Shown: positions 1 through 11,697 of the stretch, piece by piece
Position numbering within the stretch: position 1 is the first letter of the stretch
How the letters are laid out: each line of letters begins with the position of its first letter
Origin: Agapanthus africanus
Lineage: Eukaryota > Streptophyta > Magnoliopsida > Asparagales > Amaryllidaceae
Assembly (NCBI GenBank): GCA_030015575.1
Contig: JASDDO010000001.1
Location: 323,301,595 to 323,365,594, forward strand
Direction: 5' to 3'
DNA: 64,000 nucleotides
The notes under the pieces: model-generated
What the model was told of the DNA's origin: nothing
Seen by the model: the letters and a program-made list of their open reading frames with translations, nothing else
Databases searched by the model: none
Made by a program: the position numbers and the translations under genes

Positions 1-750
1 CAAAAAAATATCTAAGTCAACTTTGGTCAACAAGTCAAAAGGTCAATCCAAATAACCATAACACAATTATCACTAATTAAAACTATTAATCAATTACCTT
101 CATCTCATTAAGGTCTTAATAAGGTCAATAGTCAAAACCCTAATGAGGTGTCTCCTTTATTTGTCTCTGTCAACTGTATGTACATACCCGCTTTCGCGTT
201 CCGAAGAACATGAACGCAATGAGATTGAACCAAGCCAAAATCAAATACTGGGATTTGGCTTAAACCAAAGCCCACTAGTATCAACTGCCCGAACACCAAA
301 CACGCACAAGTACGCATATGTGAACGAACCCCGTCGTAAAACCATACGACCACTACTCATTTCGTCCGAAGCAGGGAAACCCTCTGTGTGGGACTCTAAA
401 GACTCGACACTACGCTGGCAGTGGGTTTAACCACAGGCCGCAAGCGGTACTAGCTACAAGTAACGGTCCCTAGGTAGATGTCGATAAGTAGGCCGATGAG
501 TAAAACCCATCCGAACTCCTACTGAGCCTGAATGTGACAATCTCCGTACAGTCTGGTCTGTTCGTCTAAGAGTATCGCATGTCAGGCCTAGGGGGCGGTA
601 AAACGTCAGACCCCTAACAGCGGTACAAGTCGTGTCGGAGTGTAGCCCAGAACACCCTGAGAATCTACTGGAAACACTACCAGTAAATCTCGCTTGCCCT
701 GGCCAGGGACTTTGTGTAATGGCACTCCTAGACACAGCGCGATATCAACC
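1..750 (-). mobile_element. Old Copia-type LTR O, first part (truncated by window edge, split by element A)
   Basis: From about 340 onward this stretch is recognisably a diverged relative of the 2.2 kb Copia LTRs found elsewhere in the window. It shares the block around 'gggaaaccctctgtg', the 'ccgcaagcggt' block, the 'gtaaacgtcagacccc'-like block near 597 and the 'ctggccaggga' block near 699, in the same order and spacing. Positions 1-300 show only weak similarity. By alignment to the intact LTRs its left end should lie several hundred bases outside the window. It stops abruptly at 750, where element A begins, and resumes at 21380. No coding capacity is credible here. Confidence 0.75.
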
Positions 751-2966
751 TGTAAGGTTACTAGGCACTATCACAAGGATCTATAAGGCATCAACCATGC
801 CAAATCAAAAATTTTCAAGTGCCGAACAACCTAAAGCGAGGATCTTAACTAGAGGATTAGGATAAACATAGCATGTAAACAACTTTACATCTAAGAGAGA
901 GGGATTACAACCTTTGTAGTCCGTTCCTTCGCTTCATAAGCTCCGAGTAGTAGTCCCTTCGCCGCGATCTATGAACTTCCGGACTCTAGAGAGGCTCTAC
1001 AAGCCGAATGATCCATGCTTGCTTGAAGACTTCCTTTTCGAAGATGATCTACTTTGAAGAATCTTTAACCCAAGCTTACATTTCACTAAACAACTTATTA
1101 GAAAAGTGAACACCCTAATCTAATTGGCTAGAATAGATGAGGAAGATAAAGTAGGAATTTAGCTCTCTTTTGTTTTCAATTTCTCACACTAATTCATCAC
1201 ATGCAAAAAGCTAGTAAGCTTTTCAAGAGGAAGAAGAAGAAAAGTATTTGTGATGAATAATGAAATTAATTCCATGGTTACAAATCAACCCTTGAGTTAA
1301 GAATGAATGGCTTAACTCATGTAGAGAATAAACCTAAGGTAAAGTGTTTGGGTTGGGTTAAGAAATATCTACGAAATATCTACGAAATATCATAACAAAA
1401 TATCTTAGCTAAAATCAAAGAAAGCTTCTTGAAGCTTCTTGAAAAAGCCAACCCAAATGCTAACCCAAATCAAACCCTAACTTGTTTAATCTCCACAAAT
1501 CATGTTGCATTTGTAATCATAACTTGTTACAATATTATATATCACATATATAATATATTTTTGTAATAAAAGAAAATAATACAATTAATATATATCGCAT
1601 ATATATCAATGTATTAACCGGTGAGAAAATGAATCAATAAAGCGAGCTAATATTAGTTAATGTAATGTAATATATCACATATATAATTATACATTAAATT
1701 ATCGAATCAACACTTGATTCGAAAATCTGGATATATCGCATATAACCGACTAATATAACATGTACCAATTCATCGAATCAACATTTGATCCGATGACCCG
1801 GCTATATCACATATGCCCGGCTGATATCATATATCGTGAGAATAGAATACGGTATCTCATATCGTATTATTCTCGGTCCCGCACATATCACATATGCGCT
1901 CCTACTCCGTTTTGCCTGAGTCAGGAAACCTCTGTGTAGGACTCTAAAGAATCGTCAATACACCGGCAGTAGGTGATGATCATATCAAACACCCACAAGC
2001 TGCAAGCGGTCAGCTAAACGTAACAGCCACCCAGGTATTGAGCGATCAGAAGATCAACAAGCAAGCTTGTACATTCTCCTGTGAATCCAATCAGTAACAC
2101 TCCCGTACATTCCGGTCTTTTCGTCTGATATGTCGCATATCTAGTCTAGGGGTGGTAAACGTCAGACCCCAGTAACCGATAAGTTGTGTTGATATGAGGT
2201 CCATAACAGTTCGAGAAACTACTGATAACACTTACCAGAATATCTCAGCAACCCTGGCCAGGGATTTCCAGTTATAGCCAATCGAATACAGCGCAACATC
2301 TACTCCCTATACCGGGAGAAATGAAACCCCTCCTATCGCTCATTGCCTCCATATGATTCGGGACTATACTTAAAAGCCACCGTTTTTCACGCCCTCTTCG
2401 ATGTGGTATGATGGAAATCAAAGCATAGTGGGAATCACACAAGACTCTATGACGATCTCGGGTCAACAGACTAACCTGTACCAGTGTCACCAGAGAACTG
2501 CCATCTGACGTGAGGTATAATACCATCTAGGAGTTCTCGGCGAGTCCGTCCAGTGTACCCAGTCTCCACCGAGCACCCGTATACTATCTCTGATGTCAAA
2601 CATCAATGGATATGGGATCATCCATCGCCCATCTACATGGGTCAAGAAGTATACGCTAGTCTACTCTGGTATATCGATGCCCTGTCTCGATACACCTGCG
2701 ACTAGGAACATTTGAAGGATGTACTTAGCGACTATACTGTCCCTACTAGTATGATCTGCATCATAGTCCTGGTAGTCAAGTACTCATCCTGAGGGCTTTA
2801 TCTATATATAACATAGAGACTATCAGAGTACATATTAAGATAAAGAGCAACCAGATAGCATACTATCATGTCAAGCAAGAGACTCCTCCATATATATGTC
2901 CAAGCATCCACTACAATATACATCGCATGTACAGTAATGGCCTCTAGGGCATACATATCACTAATA
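751..2966 (-). repeat. 3' LTR of element A
   Basis: Begins 'tgtaaggttactagg' on the plus strand and ends 'catatcactaata' just before the PPT complement 'atctcccacttgc'. The last bases read ctaata instead of the family's ctaaca, a point change of the terminal TG. It carries tandem AT-rich subrepeats around 1540-1880 with several ATATCRCATAT words. Same length (2216 bp) as its partner at 19164-21379. Confidence 0.92.
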
Positions 2967-3518
2967 ATCTCCCACTTGCACTAGGGCCATCTGTTGTGGT
3001 ATCACATACCCAACAATCAGCTGTGGTTGAAGTATCTCATACTCAACCATCCCATAAAAGTCTCTATTGGGAAAAAGGCCTTTGTCAGTGGATCCGCGCT
3101 GTTGTCCTCTGTGTCTACTCTCCAAACCTCGATCTCCCTGGAGATCAACCATCTCCATGATCAGGTGATACTGCCTTAGAATATGTCTGGATCACAGATG
3201 GGACGGGGGTTCCTAGGCCTAAGCCACAACTCCATTGTCATACAATGGTAGGAACTAAGTTCTTCTCATGAACTTATATATGTCCAGACTGTCTCTGTGG
3301 TAGCATCCTTGGTAACGATGTATCTAGCCTTTAATCGTCTAGTATGTCACGGTATCTAGCTTAGAACTCTTCTAACATACCGTCCCTCTACTGAGGGTAA
3401 AGACAATGCCTGTGACTGACATTCAGTGGTTCTTATCACCCTGGAACCGTTCCAGTGAATCTCCCCAGGATCGATTGATACTATCTCACTATAACTAGTG
3501 AGAATCCTAACATCCAAT
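2967..3518 (-). pseudogene. Element A: PPT and RNase H end of Copia pol (broken)
   Basis: The first bases (2967-2978) are the complement of the purine-rich 'caagtgggagat' that primes plus-strand synthesis in Copia elements. Reading on the minus strand, 2961-3158 encodes a decayed RNase H C-terminus: a D-N-x-A-D-P-L-T-K-like stretch (here with changes and frameshifts) followed by a MGW/MVEYEI block and the terminal VQVGD-like residues typical of plant Copia pol. The fragment is cut at 3518 by insertion of element B; pol continues at 13921 after one copy of the CCAAT duplication. Confidence 0.75.
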
Positions 3519-5741
3519 TGAAGGGTTCCTAGGCACCCTAATGAGGTCTCACAAGGCATCGAACATGCCAATTTCAAAATCTACGGTGCCGAGAAACCCT
3601 AAACTACGGATCGTTGGCTAGATGTCTAGGCGAAAAGATAAACTAGTTAACACTTAACTAAGAGATACGGAAATACAAACTTTGTAGATACGGTTCTCCA
3701 CCTCCATAGCTCCGCAATGAAGTCTTCTCACTGTCCATAACAAGTCCCGGGCTCTAGCGTCGGCTTCATCGGAGAATGGACGGGCTAGGTCATCGATGTC
3801 CATGCCGAAGATGATCTACGTCGAGGCATCGCTAAATCAAGCTCCGACTTCACCAAGTCAAGAAACTTGTGAAGAAAACACACTCTACTACTTGGCAAGA
3901 GGTAGAGGATGAAGAAATAGGAAGTGGGTAGACTTTAGAATTGGATTTCTCATTCATTTCCATCAATCACCATTGATGGAGCTTGCTTTCTTCTTGAAGA
4001 TCAAGAAGAAGAAGATAATGAATATTATGATAATTCTCCAAATAGAAAATCAAAGGAATCCTTATCATAATCCAACCCTAGTTAAGTGTAGAGAATAAAC
4101 CATGGTTTGCTCAAATGGTTAGGGTTAAGAATGAAGACAAGAATGGTGACTAAGTCAAAGGTTCATGAATCTTCAACAAACAAACAAATAAAGCCACCAT
4201 TCTTTTCTCTTTTCCATTCATTTTCCAAAATGTATAAACAAATAAATAAATGAATAAATAAGTAATGGAAAATAAAACCCTAATTATATGTATAACCATG
4301 GTTTAATTCTTTACACTTAACCAAGCAAACATGTATCATCAAACATGATACGATCAAGTGCACGAAAATATATCGAATATACAATGTGCACATCCGAGCG
4401 AGAAAATCCATTTAAAGTGAACCAATATTAGTTAATGCAAAGTAATATATCAAATATATAAGTATACATTAAATCATTAAATCAACACTTGATTTAACGA
4501 TCCGGTCATATCACATATAACCGACTAATATCCAATGTATCGATTTATCGAATCAATCCTTGATTCGATAACTAGGTTATATCGCATACAACCATTCGAC
4601 ACATTCATCACGAGAATAGAATACGGTATCACATACATGTATTATTCTCGGTCCCGCACATATCTCATATGCGCTCCTATTTCGTTTCGCTTGAACCAGG
4701 AAACCTCTGTGTAGAACTCTAAAGACTCGTCAATACGCCGGCAGCAGATGATGATCATATCAAACACCCACAAGCCGCAAGCGGTCTGCTAAACGTAACG
4801 GCCACCCGGGTATTGAGCGATCTGAAGATCGACGAGCAAGCCCGCTCACACTCCAGTGAATCCGACCAGTAACACTACCGTACAGTCCGGTCTGATCGTC
4901 TGATATGTCGCATATCTCGCCTAGGGGTGGTAAACGTCAGACCTCAATAGCTCGATAAGTCGTGTCGATATGAGATCTATAACTGTTCGAGAAACTACTG
5001 GTAACACTTACCAGTAAATCTCAGCAACCCTGGCCAGGGATTTCCTGTTATAGCCAATCGAACACAGCGCAACATCAACCCCCTATACCGGGAGAGACGA
5101 ATCCCCTCCTATCGCTCATTGCCTCCATGTGACTCGGGACTGTACCCAAAAACCACCGTTTTACACGCCCTCTTGGACGTGGTAAGATGGAAATCAAAGC
5201 ACAGTGGGAACCACACAAGACTCTATGACGATCTCGGGTCAACAGACTACTCTGTACCAGTGTCACCAGAGAACTGCCATCTGACGTGAGGTATAATACC
5301 ATCTGGGAGTTCTCGGCGAGTCCGTCCAGTGTACCCAGTCTTTACTGAGCACCCGTATATCATCTCTGATGTCAAACACCAATGGATATGGGATCATCCA
5401 TCGCCCATCTGTATGGGTCGAGAAGGTATACGCTAGTCTACACTGGTATATCGATGCCCTGTCTCGATACACCCATGACTAGGGACTTTGAAGGATGTAC
5501 TTATAGACAATCTGTCCCCACTAGTATGATCCATATCATAGTCCAGGTAGTCAAGTACACATCCTAAGGGCTTTACCAACATGTAACAGAGAGATAAACA
5601 GTATACACGTTAAGGTAAAGATCAACCAGATAGCATACTATCATGTCGAGCAAGAAAGTCCTCCCTATATACGTCCCAGCATCCACTACAATATACATCC
5701 AATGTATAGTAATGGCCTCTAGGGCATACATATAACTAACA
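3519..5741 (-). repeat. 3' LTR of element B
   Basis: Starts 'tgaagggttcctaggc' and ends 'atataactaaca'; equal in length to the partner LTR. An uninterrupted 75-residue frame on the minus strand at 5075-5302 recurs in several LTRs of the family, but only because the LTRs are copies of each other; I do not treat it as a gene. Confidence 0.95.
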
Positions 5742-8510
5742 ATCTCCCACTTGCACTAGGGCCATCTGTAGCAGTGGTTGCAGTATCTCATACTCAACCA
5801 TCCCATAAAAGTCTCTCTTTGGGAAAAGGCCTTTCGTGAGTGGATCCGCTGTGTTTGTCCTCTGAGTCTACTCTCCTAACCTCGATCCCTTGGAGATCAA
5901 CCATCTCCATGATCAGGTGATACTGCCTTAGAATATGTCTGGATCACTGATGGGACCGGCGTTCCTCGGCATAAGCCATAACTCCATTGTCTCACAATGG
6001 TAGGAACGTAGTTCATCTCATGAACCAATATACACCCAAACAGCCTCTTCGGTAGCATCTTAAGTAGCGATGTATCCTGCCTTTATCATCTAGTATGCCA
6101 CGGTATCTAGCTTGGAACTCTTCCAACATACCGTCCCTTTACTGAGGGAAAAGACAATGCCTGTGACTGACTTTCAGTCGTCCTTATCACTGTGGAACCC
6201 TTCCAGTGATTCTCCCCAGGATCGTTTGATACCTTCTCACTACAACTAGTGAGAATCCTAACATCCAATTAGATCTATCTCATAGATCGAAAACCAGGAT
6301 TTAGGAGGTATCACTTTGATCCTATTATGGAGAATTCTTGTGATAACCGGAGATTGATCGAGCATAGCATAGAAAACTCCTTCCCTATCAAGAGTATGTC
6401 ATCCACGTACTCTACGAGGATCACCACCATACTCCCTACTACCTTTTTGTTTATACAAGGTTCATCTACCATTTTGATGATGTCAACTTCTTTGACCGCT
6501 TCATCAAAACAGATGTTCCAACTCCGCGATGCCTGCTTTATCCTATAAAGCATCTTGCACACGTTTCCGCTGCTCCCACTGTCTACGAAGCCCTCTGGCT
6601 GTGTACTTATAGACACTCTCTTCTAAACATCATTTAGAAAAGCTGTCATGACACCCAACCACCAGATATCGTAGTCATGGTATGTAGCCGTGGCAAGTAG
6701 GATCTGGATGGACTTAAGCATAGCTACTTGAAAAGGTTTCATCATTATCCACGCTTGGTCGATGACGAAAACCTTTAACAAGTCCAGTTTTGAAAGTCTC
6801 AACTTTTCCATCTACACCAAGTAATCTTCTCAAGATATAATTGCTTCTGATGGGGATTTAACCCTTCAGATATAGCAACCAAAGTCCATACTTTGTTGGT
6901 GTATAAGGATTCCATCTCAGATCTCTAAGCATCCAGCCATTCTTACAGAGTCACACTCCTGATGGCCAGCTCGAAACTAGTTGGGTCATCATCTAATGAT
7001 GCAGTCCTTGCTCCCACTGTCATTGAGAAACCGATGTATCTCTCAGGTGGGTAAGAAAACCCTACTAGATCGGCGGAGAGGCTGAGGTTCGTTGGTATCT
7101 ATTGAATCCTTTGGTTCTACCAAATCATCTGCTGTTGTTTGTATAGCTGGAACCTTTCCAGTTGTACATAACAGACCTTGCCTCGAGCCTGTCCAGATTT
7201 TGCTTTTAGACATAAGCCGGACAACCCCAAATCTTAACTAACTTAAGACATGGGCTCTTCCCTTTCCATATCACATATGAAGTGGTAGGCAACTGATTTG
7301 ATTTGAACCCTTTTCAATAGGTATGCAGCTTCTCAAGTGCATAACTCCCAAAAGGAAATAGGTAACTCAGTAGTACTCATCATAGAGCACACCATATCAA
7401 ATAGGGTGTATCTGCTCCGCCCCGATATACCATCGTGCTATGGTGTATACAGAGGAGTAATGCTGAGAGAGAATCTCATTCTCCTTTAGAATAGTCCAGG
7501 AATTCCATGCACAAGTATTCTCCTCCCTGATCTCATCATAGGACATAATACTTATACCCATATTTTGGTTCTCTACTTCTAAATCATATTCTGTGAATAT
7601 CTCAAAAGGTTCGGACTTGTGTTTCAACAGGAACATATGTCTGAATCTTGAGAGATTATCAGAAAATGTAAGGAAGTACAAAGAACCGGTCTTGGCATAT
7701 GTAGACAGGGGACCTTTATACATCAACATGTATCATCCCAAGAGTTTACTAACTCTTTCTCTGTTTACAGTAAACGGAGCTATGGTCATCTTATCTTTGT
7801 GACATGACTGGCGAGTTTCACAAGATGTAAATTCAAACTGATTTAAATATGCATCTAAATGTAACTCAGCCAGTCGGGTCGCATTGATATGACCTAGTCT
7901 ACAATACCTCAAGAAGGATTCGTTCATTTCTGAACTCTTCCTCTTGTGTGTGTTCTGTATACTAAAGAACTGTAGTTTGATTTAGAACGTCAATGCTTTT
8001 AGATAACGTGCCTGAACCGATCAACTTTTGATATAGGAAATGTTCAAAACATTATCCAACTATACAAAATTTTATCATTTCTTTACTGATAAAGAGATAG
8101 ATATGATTTTGTATATCAGGTTCGGTATCTAATAACATTTGTTCAGAATCAATGTATTCATAATACAGGGTGACAGTGACCAACAGACTTGGCTGCAACG
8201 CTTGCCCCGTTTTCTGCCTCATGAAACTTATCACCCGTTCTCAGTTCTCTTCCTATCTGTAGCCTTATGTAACAGATTACATATCTGGGATCCTGATCCG
8301 GTATCATATACCCAGGACGTAAAGGATACTGAGAAACAGTTCTCTGTAATGAACACACCCGAAGATGATGCATCATCATGCACTCTCCTCGTTTGGGCGG
8401 CACGGGAATCTTGGTATTCCCCAATTTCCTGCTCTGTCTTATAACAATTATAAGGTGGAGCGGGACCAATGTTCCCCAGCTCAGTATAACAAGCGAGTTC
8501 GGTCAATAAT
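5742..8510 (-). pseudogene. Element B: broken Copia pol (protease, integrase, RT, RNase H)
   Basis: Minus-strand domains in element order: aspartic protease around 8231-8506 with the Copia DTGSGSxIC motif; pre-integrase block with CRLGHIN (7733-7927); integrase core with GPLSTYAK and SDNLSRF (7397-7729); C-terminal RRSSR/HPPERY block (about 7020-7100, frame-broken); RT at 6311-6811 with VAMLKSIQILLA, the motif-A region LGVMTAFLN, LYRIKQASRSWN and YVDDILLIG; RNase H remnants to 5742. Stops and frameshifts separate nearly every domain. Motif A reads LGVMTAF where active plant Copia RTs have MDVKTAF, so the catalytic Asp is Gly. No gag lies upstream of the protease. Confidence 0.9.
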
Positions 8511-8984
8511 CCGTTTTATTATCTTGATTAAGGCGTGATATGGTCGCTACCAGGAGAGAGAGAGAAGAAAACACTCAGCGTGCGCTCTTGCAAGAATAGA
8601 TTGGTTATTATTTTATCTAATCAGGATGGCTCCCACTGCTTTTTATCAAATCTTCCTTCAAACCCTAAAAGGAAAGACTAGCCGGGATTAATTACACACT
8701 ACAAGTTCGCCAATCTTTCAGCCAGGCCAGTGTCGGTACTTTGAGGGAGGTCCCCCGTGCTTTCGCACGAACCTAATTAATATAAACCTCGTTTTCCCAG
8801 AGGTGTAACCCCGTTGACACCTTTCTAGACACCTACTTGATCGGCTAATTGTAATGTATAAAACTCTCCCAGGAGTAACTCTTACTCGCAGCGGGTATCG
8901 GGATCCAACTATCTCATAGAAGGTATGCAATCTCATTGCAAATTTCAACACTTGAAATTCCCGATAATATTTTGCCCCTAGCTC

Positions 8985-9198
8985 GCTATGACCTTGACGG
9001 AGGCCAAACAACCCATAGTCCGCTAGTCAAGTTCAACCCGTCATTTCCTGATTGAATTAAACCCACCCGCACGACCCTTGACGGAGGCCAAACAACGCCG
9101 TACGAATACCCTAATCCAATCGCATCATATGCTAGCAGATAAGCACTAGTTAGCTACCGTACACTACGCCTTGACGTAGGCCAAACAACCGCAGCACG
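8985..9198 (-). repeat. Element B: triplicate leader hairpins
   Basis: Three hairpins at about 8986-9018, 9069-9103 and 9161-9197. In element sense the inner stem is TTGGC/GTCAA with four-base loops CTCC, CTCC and CTAC. Outer stems differ: GTGCTGCG/CGTAGTGT, GTACGGC/GTCGTGC and ACTATGG/TCATAGC (some G-T pairs). All three copies share the B-specific 'ccaaacaa' on the plus strand where the other elements have 'caacaaa'. Confidence 0.75.
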
Positions 9199-9334
9199 AA
9201 TACTAACTAGTACGTATCTGAAATGACGGAGGGCTACGTCAGGTTTTTCTGAAAACCTATTGCGTAATGAACTTGATATCGTTGTAGAATCAAATAATTT
9301 TAAAATGGAGTGCTTTTGAGGCTTTTCTAGTTTT

Positions 9335-9590
9335 GCTAAAGGAGTCACTCCCGGTGAAGGGATCGTCGGTCCTTTCCTCGTCGAATGAGGTGCGGGATAT
9401 ATCACATATATCACAGTGCAAAGCAAAAACTCTTAAAAGCAATCAAAAGACAAACCGAGTGTGTAGCATCGACCAGTTATTGCTAAAGGAGTCACTCCCG
9501 GTGAAGGGATCTCGATCCTTTCCTTATCGAATAAGGTGCAGGATATGTCACATATACCTCTGTGCAAAGCAAGAACTGTAGCTACCTGTT
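9335..9590 (-). repeat. Element B: tandem duplication in the leader
   Basis: Two direct copies about 147 bp apart, each starting 'gctaaaggagtcactcccgg' (9335 and 9482), running through a cluster 'tcctttcctcgtcgaat' and ending near 'tgtgcaaagcaa'. The same duplication is in A, D, E and F. Confidence 0.85.
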
Positions 9591-9633
9591 TTATTTTGAA
9601 ATTCGATTCTACAACATCTTAGGTTTCTTTTAT

Positions 9634-9654
9634 TTCATTAATCACATTAATGAA
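9634..9654. repeat. Element B: 9 bp inverted repeat
   Basis: Perfect arms TTCATTAAT and ATTAATGAA separated by CAC. Conserved in A (17199-17219), D (37616-37636) and E (51372-51392), and with one arm change in F (61054-61074). Confidence 0.8.
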
Positions 9655-10026
9655 GTCCCATCATTTAAGTACCTAATCATCACAGATAAATACGACGTAC
9701 ACTTATGCCATCCGCATTCGCCTCGATGTCCCCTCGTGCACCGTTAGGTTAGGTAACTAACGGCAGAGCAGGGCAGGGCTAGCACGGGTGTGAAACATAA
9801 GTAACGTCTATATAATATATCATATATACTATATACTGTATCTATCACAGAACATCACATGATCACATCACAGATATCGCAGCAGAAGAATCATATGAAA
9901 TATTGGATATACTAGGACGTCCGTGTTTTCAATACGAGCCAGTATAAAACACGGATTCCACGGTCGTGATGAATAGCCAAACCCACACCCCTAGACCCCT
10001 ACGAGAGCGGCAAGCAACCCTACCAA

Positions 10027-10086
10027 TTCTAGAGTTAGGAGACCCGGCCTCGACTCCTCGAGTTGGTCTCCCACTGGACTCCAGAA
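10027..10086 (-). other. Element B: three-tier leader hairpin (GGAG loop)
   Basis: Element-sense arms: TTCTGGAGT (10078-10086) with ACTCTAGAA (10027-10035, one G-T pair), GGAGACC with GGTCTCC (7 bp, perfect), and apical CTCGA-GGAG-TCGAG. The equivalent structures in A, D, E and F keep pairing while the sequence changes. Confidence 0.75.
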
Positions 10087-11450
10087 CCCGGTTACTTGTG
10101 CTCCCCTCCTTGGGTCTATCCTAGTGCAGAAAAGTAAATAATATACAAACGGTGACAACTTCCGTAACCTGGAAGCGCCCCAATAAAAGAATATTACATA
10201 CAAGTTTTTACATGAATAAAAATGAAAAACACTCATCTCACATAAAAACCCCCGGCTATTCAAACACGACGATCCAATATAACATATCCAGCAACACATA
10301 ACATCACATGTCATCAACGTAAGTAAATATGCGCATCCCAATTGTCGTTGACATATAGCAACGAAACCGGCGATATCACATATTACACTTACGGTCACAG
10401 AAAAGAAAGTGTAAAACTACAACAGTTGGAATCCGCAACCTTCATAGACATCGCATGCCTAATCAAATGAATTCTTTAGACATCGCATGCCTAACAATTA
10501 TAAACCCCGCATTTTAGTCTCAAAAATCGAAAAAGCTTTTCAATACCAAGTCGGGCAATTCAACAGGATTCCCGACATCCTGATCGAATGCTCGTCGCAA
10601 ACTTCAGTAGACGGTCGCACCTCCGATACCGTCGACGAAGTGCACCAAGGCGGAACACCGCTGCCGCGAGCACCCGAACGGATGCTTTCGGCGACGGGGT
10701 TCTCCTACAGTCACTTGGTCGGGGCTATGGAGCGAGACTGTCTATTAAGTTTATCCGGTGAGTATCCGCGTACGCTACGTGATTGCGACGGACTTTTGAT
10801 CGCATCAAAATTCCGTGGCAACCGATCAAGTGAGACTAAACTGCTACGTTTATAATATTCATTCCGTTATCACATAACTTCTTGTGAATTCCAATTATTG
10901 TATCACATTCCAGATAATTAGAAAATGTTAAACTTTCCGATTGAACATTCGAACACCCAAGTTTTCCCGATACAGATCAACACATGAAATAAGTCTAACA
11001 ACATTCAGTTCATGCCTCAGTACCAACGGTCCAGCCGTAGAAGGGTCAAGCCAACGCCTCACATGTGGCACGCCGTACTGCCCTAAACCCGAAGGTTCAA
11101 AGGGCAGTTCAAGACGGTCACATAATCGAGTTAAGGTTTGTTGTCTTCTAGAGGGACCATCGCGTTACTTGCACTACTTAGAACGTCGTTAAACTACGGA
11201 AAAATCCAACACTTGGAAATTTCCCGACAGGGGAAAAATTGGGTATTTATATCCGGTCGAACCTTTTAACATATTCTAAAAATACCCGAAAAAGCATACC
11301 GACAAAAATTAGACAGTCCGATCGAATACACCGAGTCCCCAATACAACCCAGAAAATACAACTCTGGAATAAATATTAAAAACATCCAGAACATACAAGA
11401 AACACCAACAGAAACAACTGAAGAAAACACACATCCTAATCATCACAGAC

Positions 11451-11500
11451 GGCCGCTGAACCGCCGTAAAAGGGGGGTCAACGCCGCGGTTCCGCGGCCG
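11451..11500. repeat. Element B: GC-rich inverted motif
   Basis: Two GC blocks, 'ggccgctgaaccgccgt' and 'cgccgcggttccgcggccg', in inverted orientation around a ~14 bp spacer, about 190 bp from the PBS. In AT-rich surroundings this stands out strongly and recurs in all family members and in element C. Confidence 0.8.
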
Positions 11501-11684
11501 TACTGTTGAATTAGGTTGTCGTTTTCTCCAGTTTTTCTTAGAATTTCCTGCACATTTCTCTGCATATTTTTAATTCCAAAAAATCCACATTTTACAGAAA
11601 TGTCCAGAGAGCATGTTAAGGGTTTGGGTTTCGGGTCGATCGGACTTCAAATTCCGTCGGGACTTCGCCTAAGGCTCTAGCTAG

Positions 11685-11696
11685 TCTCTGATACCA
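11685..11696 (-). other. Element B: primer-binding site (tRNA-iMet)
   Basis: Plus strand 'tctctgatacca', the complement of TGGTATCAGAGC with one terminal mismatch, one base from the 5' LTR. Fixes the element's orientation. Confidence 0.9.
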
Positions 11697-11697
11697 C

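Larger units (their letters stand above)
8511..11684 (-). other. Element B: long non-coding leader
   Basis: About 3.2 kb between the PBS and the protease remnant, where a Copia element would normally have a short leader and gag. No gag fold, zinc knuckle or long frame is recognisable; frames such as 9991-10398 and 10487-10855 are not conserved as proteins among copies. Conserved structures do occur: three hairpins (8985-9198), a ~147 bp tandem duplication (9335-9590), a short inverted repeat (9634-9654), a three-tier hairpin (10027-10086) and a GC-rich dyad (11451-11500). The polypyrimidine tract before the protease lacks its AG here (reads cctg). Confidence 0.75.

Noticed and set aside
5075-5302. 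75-residue open frame repeated in most Copia LTRs (also 13254-13481, 33066-33293, 41234-41461, 46818-47045, 54996-55223)
   Set aside because: Conservation follows from the LTRs being copies; it overlaps a second frame on the same strand, has no known domain, and is extended or changed in A.
8985-9198. CRISPR-like spaced repeats
   Set aside because: Three ~20 bp words at ~90 bp spacing superficially fit, but this is a plant retrotransposon leader, spacers are conserved between copies and the words sit in hairpins.
9991-10398. 135-residue frame in the B leader (related frames in D and E)
   Set aside because: Covers the three-tier hairpin and non-coding leader; frame length and residues vary among copies as expected for chance frames.
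10487-11192. Plus-strand frames of 122 and 83 codons in the B leader
   Set aside because: Antisense to the element and broken in the other copies.
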